From assembly GCF_963678635.1 (NCBI RefSeq), contig NC_087071.1, forward strand, positions 38,589,858 through 38,653,857: a stretch of 64,000 bases of DNA, written 5' to 3'. Shown here piece by piece: positions 1-10,536 of this stretch. This DNA is from Symsagittifera roscoffensis (lineage: Eukaryota; Xenacoelomorpha; Acoela; Convolutidae). Made by a program: the position numbers and the translations under genes. How positions within the stretch are numbered: the first letter of the stretch is position 1; every line of letters begins with the position of its first letter. The notes beneath the pieces are model-generated. The model was not told the origin of the DNA, ran no database searches, and was given only the letters and a program-made list of their open reading frames with translations.

Positions 1-396
1 GATGCAAAATCCAATTTCTTTCCTCGAACCTGTTGTAGTATCCATAAAAAACATGATAAGCGGGAGCCGGGACTTTTCAAAGAAGAATTTAGGTGCACAG
101 AAATGCTCTGTTTATGTAGTAAGACATATTGCTGCTATGACAACAAGTCAGACAAGCTCAAATTTAGCAGCAAAGGATTGAATAAGCGGGTTCTAGAAGA
201 CTCTGGAGATGGATCTTTAACAAAGTAGAGGAGAGTACTCGATGAAGCTATCAACTTAACATCTACTAATAGAGGATTCAGAACTATAAATCATATGGTT
301 GCTACATATGAACAGACAAAGAAAGGACTAAGTTATTTTTATCCTAAAAGACAAGTGCAAGATGATGGAATTCATACAAAACCATTGGATTTATAA
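1..396 (+). pseudogene. C-terminal tail of a DNA polymerase B-like protein, truncated and broken
   Basis: Frame 1 is open from the window edge to a TAG at 226-228, then continues in the same frame to a TAA at 394-396. The protein is Cys/Lys-rich (HDKREPGLFKEEF early, then CLCSKTYCCYD, KGLNKR, and a tail KKGLSYFYPKR). This pattern resembles the carboxy end of type-B, probably protein-primed, DNA polymerases carried by Polinton/Maverick-like elements of invertebrates; that is recognition by eye, not a database match. The catalytic part lies outside the window. An AATAAA at about 411-416 would suit a transcript end. The in-frame TAG makes this copy look dead unless it is a sequencing error. An unrelated mobile-element protein is the alternative. 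Confidence 0.5.
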
Positions 397-1062
397 GAAC
401 TCTTCTGATGTAATAAATTGTATAAGATGTCGTATTATTATGGTTTCATGATAATAAAATGTAAATTATTGCAGTAAACTTAATATACGATGCAGTGATT
501 TATATATTTTCATTGTAATTTAAACTTTTTTCTCGGAAACTTGCCTTTTTTCGAAGTCTCTGTAGGTTTTAGCATTGTTTCAATTAGATAGAAAGTAAAA
601 TTATTGTTTCAATTAGATAGAAAGTAAGATTATTTAATAAATTAGGTCAAATAATAGCTAACCTTATCGTTTTTTGAAGTTTTTTTGAAAATTTTTTCAA
701 AAAATTTACCCAAAAACACTTACCATTGATTTACCATGTATCAAAAAACTAATCAAAAGTCCTTCATTACACAACCTACACGTAATTAACCTTCGATATT
801 CACAATTTAGTTAACACGCGCCAACATTTTGCGAAAAGAACTAGACATTTCCACACAAAAACTAAAAAAATTACGATTTTCTTACCATTATCTTACCATC
901 ACACAAACCATAAAACCTTACCATCGGTATTCCCTATCTTAATACATTGTAGACTCTATACCCAATCTTAATACATAGCATGGCAGACCCGAAGTCTATA
1001 GCGTATCTTAATACATAGGGTCTGCCATGCTCCCCCCCTGGTCACCTCCAACATCTACTACT
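397..1062. other. Noncoding stretch with short repeats
   Basis: No coding region is supported. It contains a tandem copy of about 29 bp (ATTGTTTCAATTAGATAG at about 574 and 603), a cluster of TTACCAT words at about 720, 731, 880, 891 and 914, three copies of a TCTTAATACAT phrase (about 945-1015), and a perfect 14-bp inverted repeat (977-990 against 1018-1031, AGCATGGCAGACCC). Confidence 0.5.
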
Positions 1063-1063
1063 T

Positions 1064-1200
1064 ACAGATGTCAAAAGAAAAGCCCGCGTAGCAGAATAAT
1101 ACTCGCATAAAATAAGACTAGACGCACAAAATGATGAAAACTATAAGAATTTATCAACAAAACCGAACACATAACATAGCCACTTCCACACCGCTTGAAC
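1064..1200 (+). pseudogene. Envelope-like gene fragment A (C-terminal end)
   Basis: These bases are nearly identical to 2811-2945 and clearly related to 5623-5700. The last of these reads as the segment KASVARIILAE, followed by LSTSISKILLDAQ, which matches the region just after the membrane segment of the intact envelope-like protein at 12339-14957. In this copy the frame is interrupted. It is the leftmost piece of a decayed plus-strand retroelement and shows that an even earlier envelope copy once ended here. Confidence 0.6.
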
Positions 1201-1770
1201 TTCCACCTCTTCAACAACTACAGAAAATACTCCACCGCTTTCAAATCTGAGTTCAACACAAAACACACCAAATTGTCATCAGACTATTTAGGTTTAATTC
1301 CAACTTTGAACAAATAAGATAAAACCATTCAACCCCCCCAATTATTCACACACAATTTGGTATCGGATGAACCACACAATTCCCCTTGGAAAATCAAGCC
1401 TAGCGAGCCACCCAATCGATTTTTCTTTCAGGTAAAAGATCATCAAACCTACCAGAAAGAATAATCCTACCAACAACACCATCGGTTACAAATACTTCAA
1501 CTCCCTATACCTTTTTCATAAACTTGCAACTACATAAGAAACATAGATATCAACAATTACAAACAACTAATAAACCACTTACGACCAGAATGGAACAATT
1601 TTGTAGCTCTTCCTCCTTTAAATGGTGCACATTTGCATAACACCCGACCCCACACTTGGGCAATAAATTGATTACACAAATATACAGACGTAATTTTCAC
1701 AAAGATATACAAGATTATAATATTCAAAAAATATCTCATTAAATTTTGTGTCTTGATTAGAAAAAACAAC
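1200..1770 (+). pseudogene. Pre-envelope ORF remnant, copy B
   Basis: Plus-strand translation contains LPSDYLG, NHLRPEWNNFVALPPLNG and HTWAIN, which align in order with the Met-less pre-envelope ORF of the intact element (14945-16078). The frame is broken by stops and indels. At the position where the intact element has an in-frame TAA, this copy has GCA (1627-1629). The end (about 1743-1770) runs into a misplaced envelope fragment, showing internal shuffling. Confidence 0.6.
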
Positions 1771-2800
1771 TTGAACAAGTTCAAATCACAGAAGATTTAG
1801 AAGACGACATAACAAAAAGCAAAAAGCAAAATTGAACGACCACTAAACCCTAATCCTGAAAATTTAAATTGAACTGCAACTTTCAATATTAATTCTAAGC
1901 GAAGATATAATCCGTATAGGTGTAAAATTTCAGAATTTTCCGGACTCAATACATCAGCATCAACTTGAAGACAGCCAAGGCCATATACAACATGACGAAA
2001 AAATATCCCTATCATGGCGTACACGTATGGTTAATCAATGACCTCCACAATAAAAATTGAAAACCTCATATCGGTATAAAAGGTCAATCAAATTGTGAAA
2101 TTACTAAAAAAACACTGGATGTCAAGAACTCTTGTGTCTTGATTGCAAAACACAACTCGAACAAGTTCAAACGACAGGATATTTAGAAGACAACACTAAA
2201 AAACATCTTGCTTTGAGAATTAGAAAGAATGTGAATCAGAAAGAAAACAAACACAACATGCACTAGCACTAGCACTAGCAGTTCCCTATGCAAGATACCT
2301 TCTCTAGGGAAACTTTTCAAAGCTCATCGATTACGACGAAAACATCCTTGTACGAAAAAAACCTTACCATTCTAGGTCTTTGCGGACAAACGATGCAAAA
2401 AAAGTCATTTTAGCGATAACTTATCAAAACTAAAATACTTTTCGGATACCGTCGTCCCATGTGAAGCAGAATGTAGTCGGTACAGCTCAATCCTGATGAA
2501 CAACTCAACATGGTACAGCTCAACTTCGATGAAGATAATTGATATCTCCTCACACCATACCACACACTAATGCCAACTCTAAATATAATTTCGCCATAGG
2601 TATAAATCATAATATCGACTGAAAATCTATACGAGAATTTTCCATTTCCAAAAAACAACATCCTTTATGAACAAAACATTCCATGAACTTATCATGAAAA
2701 CGAACACCCTACAACTTCTCATTGACCCTTCACATTGACCTCTTAAGTGTGTAACTTTAGAATTTACTTTTCATTTCTTAATGAAAGAAACAACATATGT
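1743..2800 (+). pseudogene. Envelope-like gene remnant, copy B
   Basis: Segments such as KKYPYHGVHVWLINDLH and KPHIGIKGQSNC align with the ectodomain of the intact 872-aa envelope-like protein. A later piece (about 2230-2350) aligns with its ALAVLKIPYAGYLLSG region, so roughly 200 codons in between are missing. The phrase corresponding to DWKIQLE occurs twice (about 1743 and 2138), which indicates a small internal duplication. There are many stops and frameshifts, and no functional product is possible. Confidence 0.65.
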
Positions 2801-2810
2801 GCAATAGATA

Positions 2811-2945
2811 CAGATGTCAAAAGAAAAGCCCGCGTAGCAGAATAATACTCGCATAAAATAAGACTAGACGCACAAAATGATGAAAACTATAAGAATTTAT
2901 CAACAAAACCGAACACATAACATAGCCACTTCCACACCGCTTGAA
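2811..2945 (+). pseudogene. Envelope-like C-terminal fragment, copy B
   Basis: This is almost base-for-base the same as 1064-1200. With the following pre-envelope remnant it marks a tandem duplication with a period of about 1747 bp. It corresponds to the juxtamembrane or tail-proximal part of the intact envelope-like protein. Confidence 0.65.
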
Positions 2946-3710
2946 CTTTCACCTCTTCAAGAACTACCAACAACTACAGAAAATACTCCCCCGCTTTTAA
3001 ATCTGAGTTCACCACAAAACACACCAAATTGTCATCAGACTATTTAAGTTTAATTCCAACTTTGAGCAAATAAAGGAAAACCGTTCAACCCCCCGCCCAA
3101 TTTAACACACAATTCATATTGGATGAACCAAACAATTCCCTGAGGAAAATCAAGCCTAGCTACCGACCCAATCGGTTTCTCTTCCTATGAAAATTTCATC
3201 AGCTCTACCAGAAACAAAAATGCTACCATCAACACCATCGGTTAAAGTTATTTCAACTCTCTATACCTTTTCCATAAACTTGCAACTACATATGAAACAA
3301 AGGTATCAATAATTACAAACAACTAATACACCCTTACGACCAGACTGGAACAATTTTGTAGCACCTCCTCATTTAGTTGGTTAACATTTGCATAACACCC
3401 GACTGCAAAGTTGGGCATTCAATCGATTACACAATGATATAGTCGCAACCTTCACAAATATGTACAAGATCATAATATTCAAAAGTTATCTCAATAAATT
3501 TTGTTCTAAAATTCGAAATAAGTGTGATACTGAGAAGTTTTACTATTCAATCCTTGTCACCATCTCAACGAGACATAACATTACAATCCTTGTCCCCTCC
3601 TTTCATGTCTACAGAATTGATTCACAAATACGAGAAATACACTAAAATTATCATTGGTTATACATTTTTTTTTGCAATTCATTTTCATGACTATCATACA
3701 TATGTGTCTT
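2945..3710 (+). pseudogene. Pre-envelope ORF remnant, copy C
   Basis: Plus-strand translation shows NTRLQSWAFNRLHNDI and KYTKIIIGYTFF, matching the second half of the intact pre-envelope ORF (HNWALNRLQ and YTKNTIGYITFY). A TAA at 3382-3384 sits at exactly the site of the in-frame TAA of the intact element (after a Gly GGT codon and before CAT). Other frame breaks show decay. It is followed directly by an envelope remnant, the same gene order as in the intact element. Confidence 0.65.
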
Positions 3711-3734
3711 TTAATACTGTCATCATTTAATAAT

Positions 3735-5710
3735 TTTAATCTTCTTGCACACAACTCATCCGGCGCACAGGACCACAAAACCTCCTAGTAACGCAATATG
3801 ATTGCGAAGACAACAAACAAAAAACTTACACAAATATGCAAAAAATCAAGTAACATAAAGCAAATCAGAACCGCAAGCAAATGAAACAACTAATTTCGTT
3901 CCTAAATTTTACTCTGACGCTACAAGATTTCTAGGCTGGAGTTTAACAGTAAATTTCTCTGAGAAAAAATTACATTTTTTACAAGTATCAAAAGGAAACA
4001 AAAATTGACTAGATTACGAGTCACACTAGCAAAATAGTATCGAACGACCACTAAACCTTAATTGCGATATTTTAAACAGAACTGGAACATTTAAAATTAG
4101 TTCGAAACAAAGATAATACCCGTATAATTGTAAAATTTGAAAACTTTCCGGACTCAAAACATCAGCATCAAATTGAAAACAGTCAAGGCCAGATACAACT
4201 CGATGAAACATATCCCCATCATGGCGTACACAGATGATTAATCAATGACCTCCACGATAAAAAAATGGAAACATCATTTTGATATAAAAAAAAAACAATC
4301 AAAAAATGTAAAATTAGCAATAAAAAACTTTGAGTGGCAAGAAATAATGTGTGTTGATTGGAAAATACAACTCGAACAAGTTCAAACGAAAGGAGATTTA
4401 GAAAACGACACTATAAAACATCAAGGCGTTCTCTTACTTTGTAAGAATGATCAAGGATTTACGAACACACAATTCGCACCCAGGCAACCATTGTTTGTTT
4501 CCCTGAAGCCCCATGCACCAATTTTCAAGTTGCCAAAAAATTCGAGCACGAACGATTAAGTTTCACAAAATGTTTTTCTTAGAAACTATAACACTCAACC
4601 AAATAAGTCCACATAGAAAAATACAACTTTCAAGCCCCTTAATAAATAGAAGGAAGTGAAAATGGGCTAAAGCGTTTCAAACTTACCCAGAAATAGAATT
4701 CGATTATTCCGAACTCCTAATTGGATAGGAAAAAGAGTTTCATACGAAAACAGAAAAACTCATTTTTCTCGAACTCGCCACAAATCAAAACAGAGACGAT
4801 GAAAAACTTTATATACTAGTTAAACTACAAATAAATATTGGAGAAGTTGCTAGAAAATTTCATCCAGAAACCGTGACAGTACACATTTATAGGAAGTATC
4901 GCTAATGAACCACACTACTTTTGGAGCAAACTATTATGATATGCACTTAGACATGAAACTTGGTAACACTATAAGAAGAATTTTTCGAGAAAAGTCATTA
5001 TCAGAACTCGAAACACTACATCACAGATGTGAATTAGAGCCCAGCACTACAACAAGCCTAGCACTAGCACTAGCAATTCTAAAAGTTTCTTATGCAGGAT
5101 ACCGTCTCTCGGGAATTTTCTCAAATTTCATCGATTACGAAGAAAAAATCCTTTGGTATTAAACTTGTACAAAAAGAACTTACCACTCTATGTCCTTGCG
5201 GACAAACAATGCAAGAAAATCATTTTAAAGATACGTTATCAAGGCTAAAACACTTTTCGGATACCGACGTCCCATATGAATCAGACTGAGGTCAGCACAG
5301 CTTAATCCCGATGAACAGCTCAACTTGGTACAGCTCGATCCCGATGAAGATATCGCCTCACACCATACCACGCACTAATGCCACCTCTAAATAAGTTTTT
5401 GCCAATGCTAGAAATCATAATATTGACTGAATATCTATAGGAGAATATTCTAAGTCCAAAAAACAACAACTTTTATGAACTCAACAATTCCATGAACTTA
5501 TCATGAAAACGAACATCCTACAATATCAAATTGACCCTGAAGTTGACTATCTTGATTGTGTAACTTTAGAATTTATTTTTCATTTCTTAAAGAAACAAAC
5601 AACACATGTGCAATAGATACACGTGTCAAAAGAAAAGCCAGCGTAGCAAGAATAATACTCGCAGAAGTTATTGGAGGTCTATCTACCTCAATCAGCAAAA
5701 TATTACTAGA
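3735..5710 (+). pseudogene. Envelope-like gene remnant, copy C (nearly full length)
   Basis: This is the longest degraded copy of the envelope-like gene. Recognisable blocks in order include NLHKYAKNQV and NFSEKKLHF near the start, EWQEIMCVDWKIQLEQVQ at about 4330-4390, MNHTTFGANYYDMHLDMKL at 4905 and SLSELETLHHRCELE at about 5000, then the juxtamembrane block at 5623-5700. All are collinear with the intact protein at 12339-14957. Several frames, stops and short deletions separate the blocks, so it is a pseudogene. It belongs to the decayed plus-strand element. Confidence 0.75.
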
Positions 5711-5849
5711 TGCACAAATAAATGAAAACTAAAAGAAATTATGAACAAAACCAAACACGCAAGATAACCCAAAAAAAACGCACACACTACACCAACAGCA
5801 CCAGCTTATTTAAACATTTTATCATATCGTAATCACGTACAAAAAACCG

Positions 5850-6670
5850 AACAAACAAACTCTAAAACCAAGTTTTCATTAGTATCACGACTCCATCGCA
5901 GAACAAGGACCTGCAACGCAGTTCAACCTCACATATCATTATTACATATCAGTCACAAAATTTGACAAATTATATGGAAAAATCATGGAACAACCTCGTA
6001 CAGTTAATTTTTGATCTCAAAACAATCTTTTATCGCGCAAAAATCCAATCAATTTCTTAGTACACGCTACAGTCAAACAGTAACACGCTACTTGGAAGAC
6101 TCACGTTATGATAGAGTTCAAGCAGTTGAAACACAACTAACAGAGAAATTATTATTCAACAGAACCGATTATTTTCTCGACCTAGATAGCAATAACAAAA
6201 TGTGAAGACAAGGTTGATCACGCACTACACATACTAAAGCATGTGAACTTTTTTTTTCTTTTAACTTGATCATTTTAAACTCAGCTTTCTTCTTCGCCAC
6301 AAAGGTACGCGGCGTCATTGATCGCATGAAGTTATGCTAAAAAAAACTAATTCACAGGCGCACTCAGGATCCCTTCATACAGAGACAGTTTTACAAAGCT
6401 CCCTACACAAAAACCTCATCAGCGATAATTGTTCATTATTTCAGAATCATCGCCAACCTATTTTTTAACTTTGTCGTATTAAAACAACTAACAATCACGC
6501 CATCTTTTGTAATTATGATCCATCAAGACAAATGTATATTTTCTGATCCCCTCAGAAGCAGTTTCCTCAATGAACATTCCGTCTCATTATCATACCGCAT
6601 GGAAACATCGAACCTGTAAAAATGCCGGTTTTAGAAAACATTCACATAACATGTACAGGAAAGTCCCAAG
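5850..6670 (+). pseudogene. Remnants of the two ORFs downstream of envelope
   Basis: The segment at 6040-6200 (TRYLEDSRYDRVQ, QLTEKLLFNRTDYFLDL) resembles the part of the intact element just after its amber codon (DDDRFANPQITEKFFIK). The segment at about 6500-6660 (NYDPSRQMYIF, then PVKMPVLENIH) matches RNYDPITQMYIFCP and PIEIPILEFIH of the 177-aa ORF at 10537-11070. Frames are broken. The order envelope, ORF3, ORF4, 3' noncoding and LTR is the same as in the intact element but on the opposite strand. Confidence 0.6.
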
Positions 6671-7629
6671 ATAATCGAACCAGATTGAACCAGATTAAAC
6701 TGGATAAAATAATCTTTTGAAACTCAAATCAAAATTGTTTAATACCACGTGAAACCCATATTTAAGGCTACTTGTTTTGATAAAAAGACACACACGTGAG
6801 AACAAAAGACAAAGCAATTGACAAAAAAGGACGGAACAGTTTTAAGCAAGAAACGATTCTATTAAAGGAGACACTCATAAAAAACCCCCACTGGCCTAAC
6901 TCACCAATCGTTGGAAGCCCATGTGCTAACCGTGTACTTAAAACATCGGCCCACAAGATTTTAGGAGTAGCTGTGGTGTGATCAAATCTTTAAAATAACT
7001 GATCTAATTGAATCGCTGTTGCGAAAAAAAACTAACGAAGATTATAGCTAAAATTGATTTTAATAAAAAGTGCAGATATGTATAATGTAAAAGATTTCAC
7101 TGAGCAACAGAAACGAGCAGCAAATGAGGGAGTGAAGAGAAGGATTCCTGGCCGCACTCACAACCCTCGCAGAAAACATCGTATCAGGCCAATTTTGAAT
7201 AAGAGCAAAGGCCAACTCGTTATTGGACTCAAAATACGATTTCTAGTCATTTGGCGCTTCACTCAGAGAAGTCAAACCCTATCTCGCTATGTGATCAGTA
7301 CGAACAAATAGTCGAGAATGCGCGTAGCCGCGCTCTACTTCATGAAATCGACACATCATTAACACGAATCTGCAGCCTTGATACAATATTTCAACTCAGT
7401 CTTTCAACAAATCGCATCAACCTCTATCTTTCTCGACAACAAGTATTTCACTGACATGAGCATCGGCCACTCTTCTCAAGAAATCTTCTCAAAAAATTTA
7501 GAATACACTCCTTCCATCCTTCACAAGAATGATTTGATTTAAAAACTTCCTATGACCTGTATGAGTAGAACTAGTTCAAAGCAAGTATTTAATTGAGCCC
7601 ATTGTGTACTGTGATAAATATCACTGTAA
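6671..7629 (+). other. 3' noncoding region of the decayed element
   Basis: No convincing gene is seen. The phrase CTGGCCTAACTCACCA at about 6892-6907 matches a repeated phrase in the 3' noncoding region of the intact element (minus strand of about 9626-9681). The following stretch with TAAAATAACTGATCTAA is also alike. Open stretches at 7054-7454 are short and unrecognised. Confidence 0.45.
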
Positions 7630-7935
7630 AATTTGGATCCAATACTAAAATCATGATCCATTACTAACAATTATGATATATTTTAAAGCTGAAACTATTT
7701 ATAGTTTCTGCCAGTTAAGAAACGGTTTGACTTAGAAAACGTTTATTCATCCTCACCTCTATCCCCGCGTGAACACCAGTATATAAAAGTTCTATTGAGA
7801 CTAGGAAATGTAAGACTAAGATTAGGATTGGTAATAGAGAAAGAAGTTGCATGAACCTATATCATCCGGCCAAAAATAAGATAGCGTGATGAGCAGATGG
7901 TGTATTCTATCCAAATATTTTCTATGAGAAGGCCA
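7630..7935 (+). repeat. Decayed LTR of the plus-strand element
   Basis: This stretch aligns, in reverse orientation, with the 410-bp LTRs at 8513 and 27020. Shared blocks include GACTTAGAAAA, CTATTGAG followed by ACTAGG, AGACTAAGATTAGGAT, GAAGTTGCA and AAATAAGATAGCGTGA. Substitutions and indels are frequent, so it is much older than the intact element. A TATATAAAAG at about 7780-7790 looks like a TATA box; the young LTR has a different sequence there. The right border is hard to place. Confidence 0.7.
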
Positions 7936-8192
7936 CCCTGAACCTACACTCATTTCTATCATGTCTCCAAAAACGTTTTTTCTAACATGATGTCAATGAT
8001 TTTTTTGATTTTGATAAACATGTATGCAAACGAGGCAAATTCATATCTTTAATGATGAAATTGAAAGATTTGTTTCGTGCAAAGTTCCTAAAAGCTTTCA
8101 AGTTTATTATGAATTAGACTTTTTGATCCCCATACCAAGTTGCTTCATAATGGTATTACATTTTGATCCTGTTTGCAACAATCGGTCAAATT

Positions 8193-8348
8193 TCAGTCGC
8201 AGAGCAGTTTAATAGCGTTTTCCTTTCTTCTCGGTACAATAAATGTAGGCTTATATGCAGGCGCATAAAACGGAAAATTCGTTTGCTCAGGTTCCTCTTC
8301 CGGGGTGCAGTTGCGCTGACCTTCTTTATTGACTTCTAGAGTTACAGT
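8193..8348 (-). CDS. Probable 3'-terminal exon of a host gene
   Basis: On the minus strand a pyrimidine tract and TTTTCAG (acceptor at 8349-8350) precede a 51-codon open frame starting TVTLEVNKEGQRNC and ending with a TGA at 8193-8195. It contains PEEEPEQTNFPFYAPAY and FIVPRRKENAIKLLCD. An AATAAA on the minus strand at about 8105-8110 lies about 85 nt downstream. A small upstream exon may lie at 8427-8483 (acceptor TTTTTTATAG, 19 codons including FQFNRFLFHENPMR, donor GTGGCA, same phase, 78-nt intron). The rest of the gene would lie at higher coordinates, so the 18.9-kb element would sit in its intron or cut it off. I do not recognise the protein. Confidence 0.45.
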   Translation of the reverse strand, partial: TVTLEVNKEGQRNCTPEEEPEQTNFPFYAPAYKPTFIVPRRKENAIKLLCD

Positions 8349-8512
8349 CTGAAAACAGTCAAAAAGTGACAATCAGTAAAAGCTGATAGAAGTTTTTTTA
8401 ATTTAATTGCACGTGATAAATGCCACCCGCATTGGATTTTCATGGAACAAAAATCGATTAAACTGGAACTGTATTGTCCGTGTCTATAAAAAAGAAAAGT
8501 AATTGATTATAC

Positions 8513-8922
8513 TGAGTTATGTGTGTTGTCTATAACTCATAGAGTAATTTCGGATAGGGTACACCGTCTGCTCGTCACGCTATCTTATTTTCGGCCGGAT
8601 AGATTCGTGCAACTTCTTAGTCTAATACCGATCCTAATCTTACTCTTATACTATCTAGTCTCAGGTTGTTTAACTAGTCTCTGCTAGGCTCAATAGATCT
8701 AGGGTATACTGGTTTATTGCGGCTGCTGAAGTGCTCGGGAGAGTCCAACTATTTTCTAAGTTAAATTCAAATCTCTCTGGTGCTGAAATTACAAGTAACT
8801 TCAGCACTTACAAATAAGTGGGTTGTTAGTTAGATGGGTCATGATTGGTTAATATTAAATACTTTACATTGGTAAAATATCTAATTTATCCAATCATAAA
8901 ATGTAGTTTAGATCAGGTTCCA
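8513..8922 (-). repeat. 3' LTR of the young element
   Basis: This has the same 410 bases as 27020-27429 with one substitution. On the minus strand it begins TGGAACCTGATC and ends CATAACTCA. It is preceded on the minus strand by a short purine-rich stretch (CGGATGGG) that could serve as the polypurine tract. The outside flank is the target duplication ATAC. Confidence 0.95.
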
Positions 8923-10536
8923 CCCATCCGGGTTTTACAGAGTTTTTTAGAATAGTTCTTCTGCAATTCGAAGGATGGATGATGGACGTTGGTTTTTGGC
9001 GAACATCATAATTTTCTTCCGTTTCTTCTTTTTTTGTTAAAGAAGTTCCTGGAAGCTGGAGTTATAAGACGTTGTGTCTTCTAGTGACAACGACTAAGTC
9101 TTCGCAACAAACTCAAATCTGATTTCAGAATGGTTGGCTATGTCAGGTTTTTCTGTTCTGCGTGGAGAACTTCTTTTGTGTCTGATCTAGTTTGGGAATG
9201 GCGTGGAGATTGTGCGTGGAGGGGATGCCTGGTTACTCGGATCTGTACGTATACTTGAACATCGAGGTGGTCATTGGTCTAGTTCAATGAAGTCCTTTTC
9301 TGCGAAGTCAAGTCGTACTCTAAATCCTTTGAGTTGTGATTGTGAGTGGCATATCGATTGTGGTTGGCCATTCTCTCTCGAGTGTAGTGGGGTTGTTTTG
9401 TCTTTAGATGTTCGTCCTTGGTGTTGTATTCTGATCTATGTATTGCATAATGTAATTTACATTTTATAAAACATTTATTAGTTTAATATTTTTTAATTAT
9501 GATTTTAGTTAGTTGTTTTCACAAAAGCTTTTTGTTTTAGTTCGGTTATTTTGAAGAGTTACTCACCCTTGAGTTGCTCTTATTAAAAATAGAGGTGTGG
9601 TCACAAAGCGTGGATGTAGCGCGGTGGGTTAGGCCGGCTATAGAGCATGCTCAGGACGTCCTTCCTGGTGGGTTAGGCCAGGAGTGGGAGTATGATTTCA
9701 TGCGGTTTTTGTGAGGGGTCCTGTTATGTGACAACGTTTTATGTTGGGTTTGTTGTGGTTTTTCTTATGTCTTGTTGGTTATGTCGTTTTTCCAAAAAGC
9801 AAATTGTTCGTGGTATGGGTTTGTCTTTCGACTTTTTTGTGTTTTATTATTTCTTTCTTAGACTTTATAATAGTCTTCAAAAGAATAAATTATCCAGTTT
9901 TAAACTGGGTTAATCCGGTTTGGGTACCGTTGGTTTCCTTTTCTTAGTCATGCTGTTATTCTATGATTTGTGGTATTTAGTAAGCTGCGTTGGTTAGTTT
10001 TGTTTAGTATATGATTCCTTTCCAACCGGGTTAAAGGAAAGTTTGAAACATGTTATTATATGTTAGAGTTGTTGAGTGTGAAAACTTGAAACTGAAATTC
10101 ATTATTTTAAACAATTCTTCGTGGGCGAGCTGTGCGAGTGTGGATAGAATTTCTGTGCGAATGAATGAAAATATCAAAAGGTTAGTACTGCATTTGCATT
10201 TTATTAATTTACTGCATAGAATTTGGAAATTTACTGCTAGTTATGGGGGAATTTTAAGTTACAAATTTTCATCATAATTAGATTTACTGCTTGTGGGGAA
10301 AATTTTAGAAATGAATTTACTGCATTGGTATTAAATTTATAAATTTATAAGTGTAAGAGATTAATAGAATTTTTGAAATCTGTTTGATGAAATTTGCGAT
10401 TTTTATTTGTCTTTTGTGGTTTTTGTAGGTAATTGTCGGATGAAGGCTAAAAATCTAAAGAAAACATGGATAAAGTATGGTGAGTTTTTTAATATTTTAA
10501 TTAGTTAGTAATATTCATTTAATTCATACTTACCTG
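8923..10536 (-). other. 3' noncoding region of the young element
   Basis: About 1.6 kb between the last ORF and the 3' LTR. No ORF on the coding strand is convincing; a plus-strand 88-codon frame (9203-9469) looks like chance. It holds two copies of GGTGGGTTAGGCC (about 9629 and 9669), whose complement recurs in the decayed relative at about 6892, and four ATTTACTGC words between 10209 and 10325. Confidence 0.6.

Noticed and set aside
9203-9469. 88-codon plus-strand ORF in the 3' noncoding region of the young element
   Set aside because: Antisense to the element, no recognisable protein pattern and no counterpart seen in the decayed copy.
9590-9700. tRNA-like A-box (TAGCGCGGTGG) suggesting a tRNA gene or SINE
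   Set aside because: No matching B-box at the right distance and no cloverleaf; the phrase is better explained as part of the repeated 3' noncoding motif of the element.
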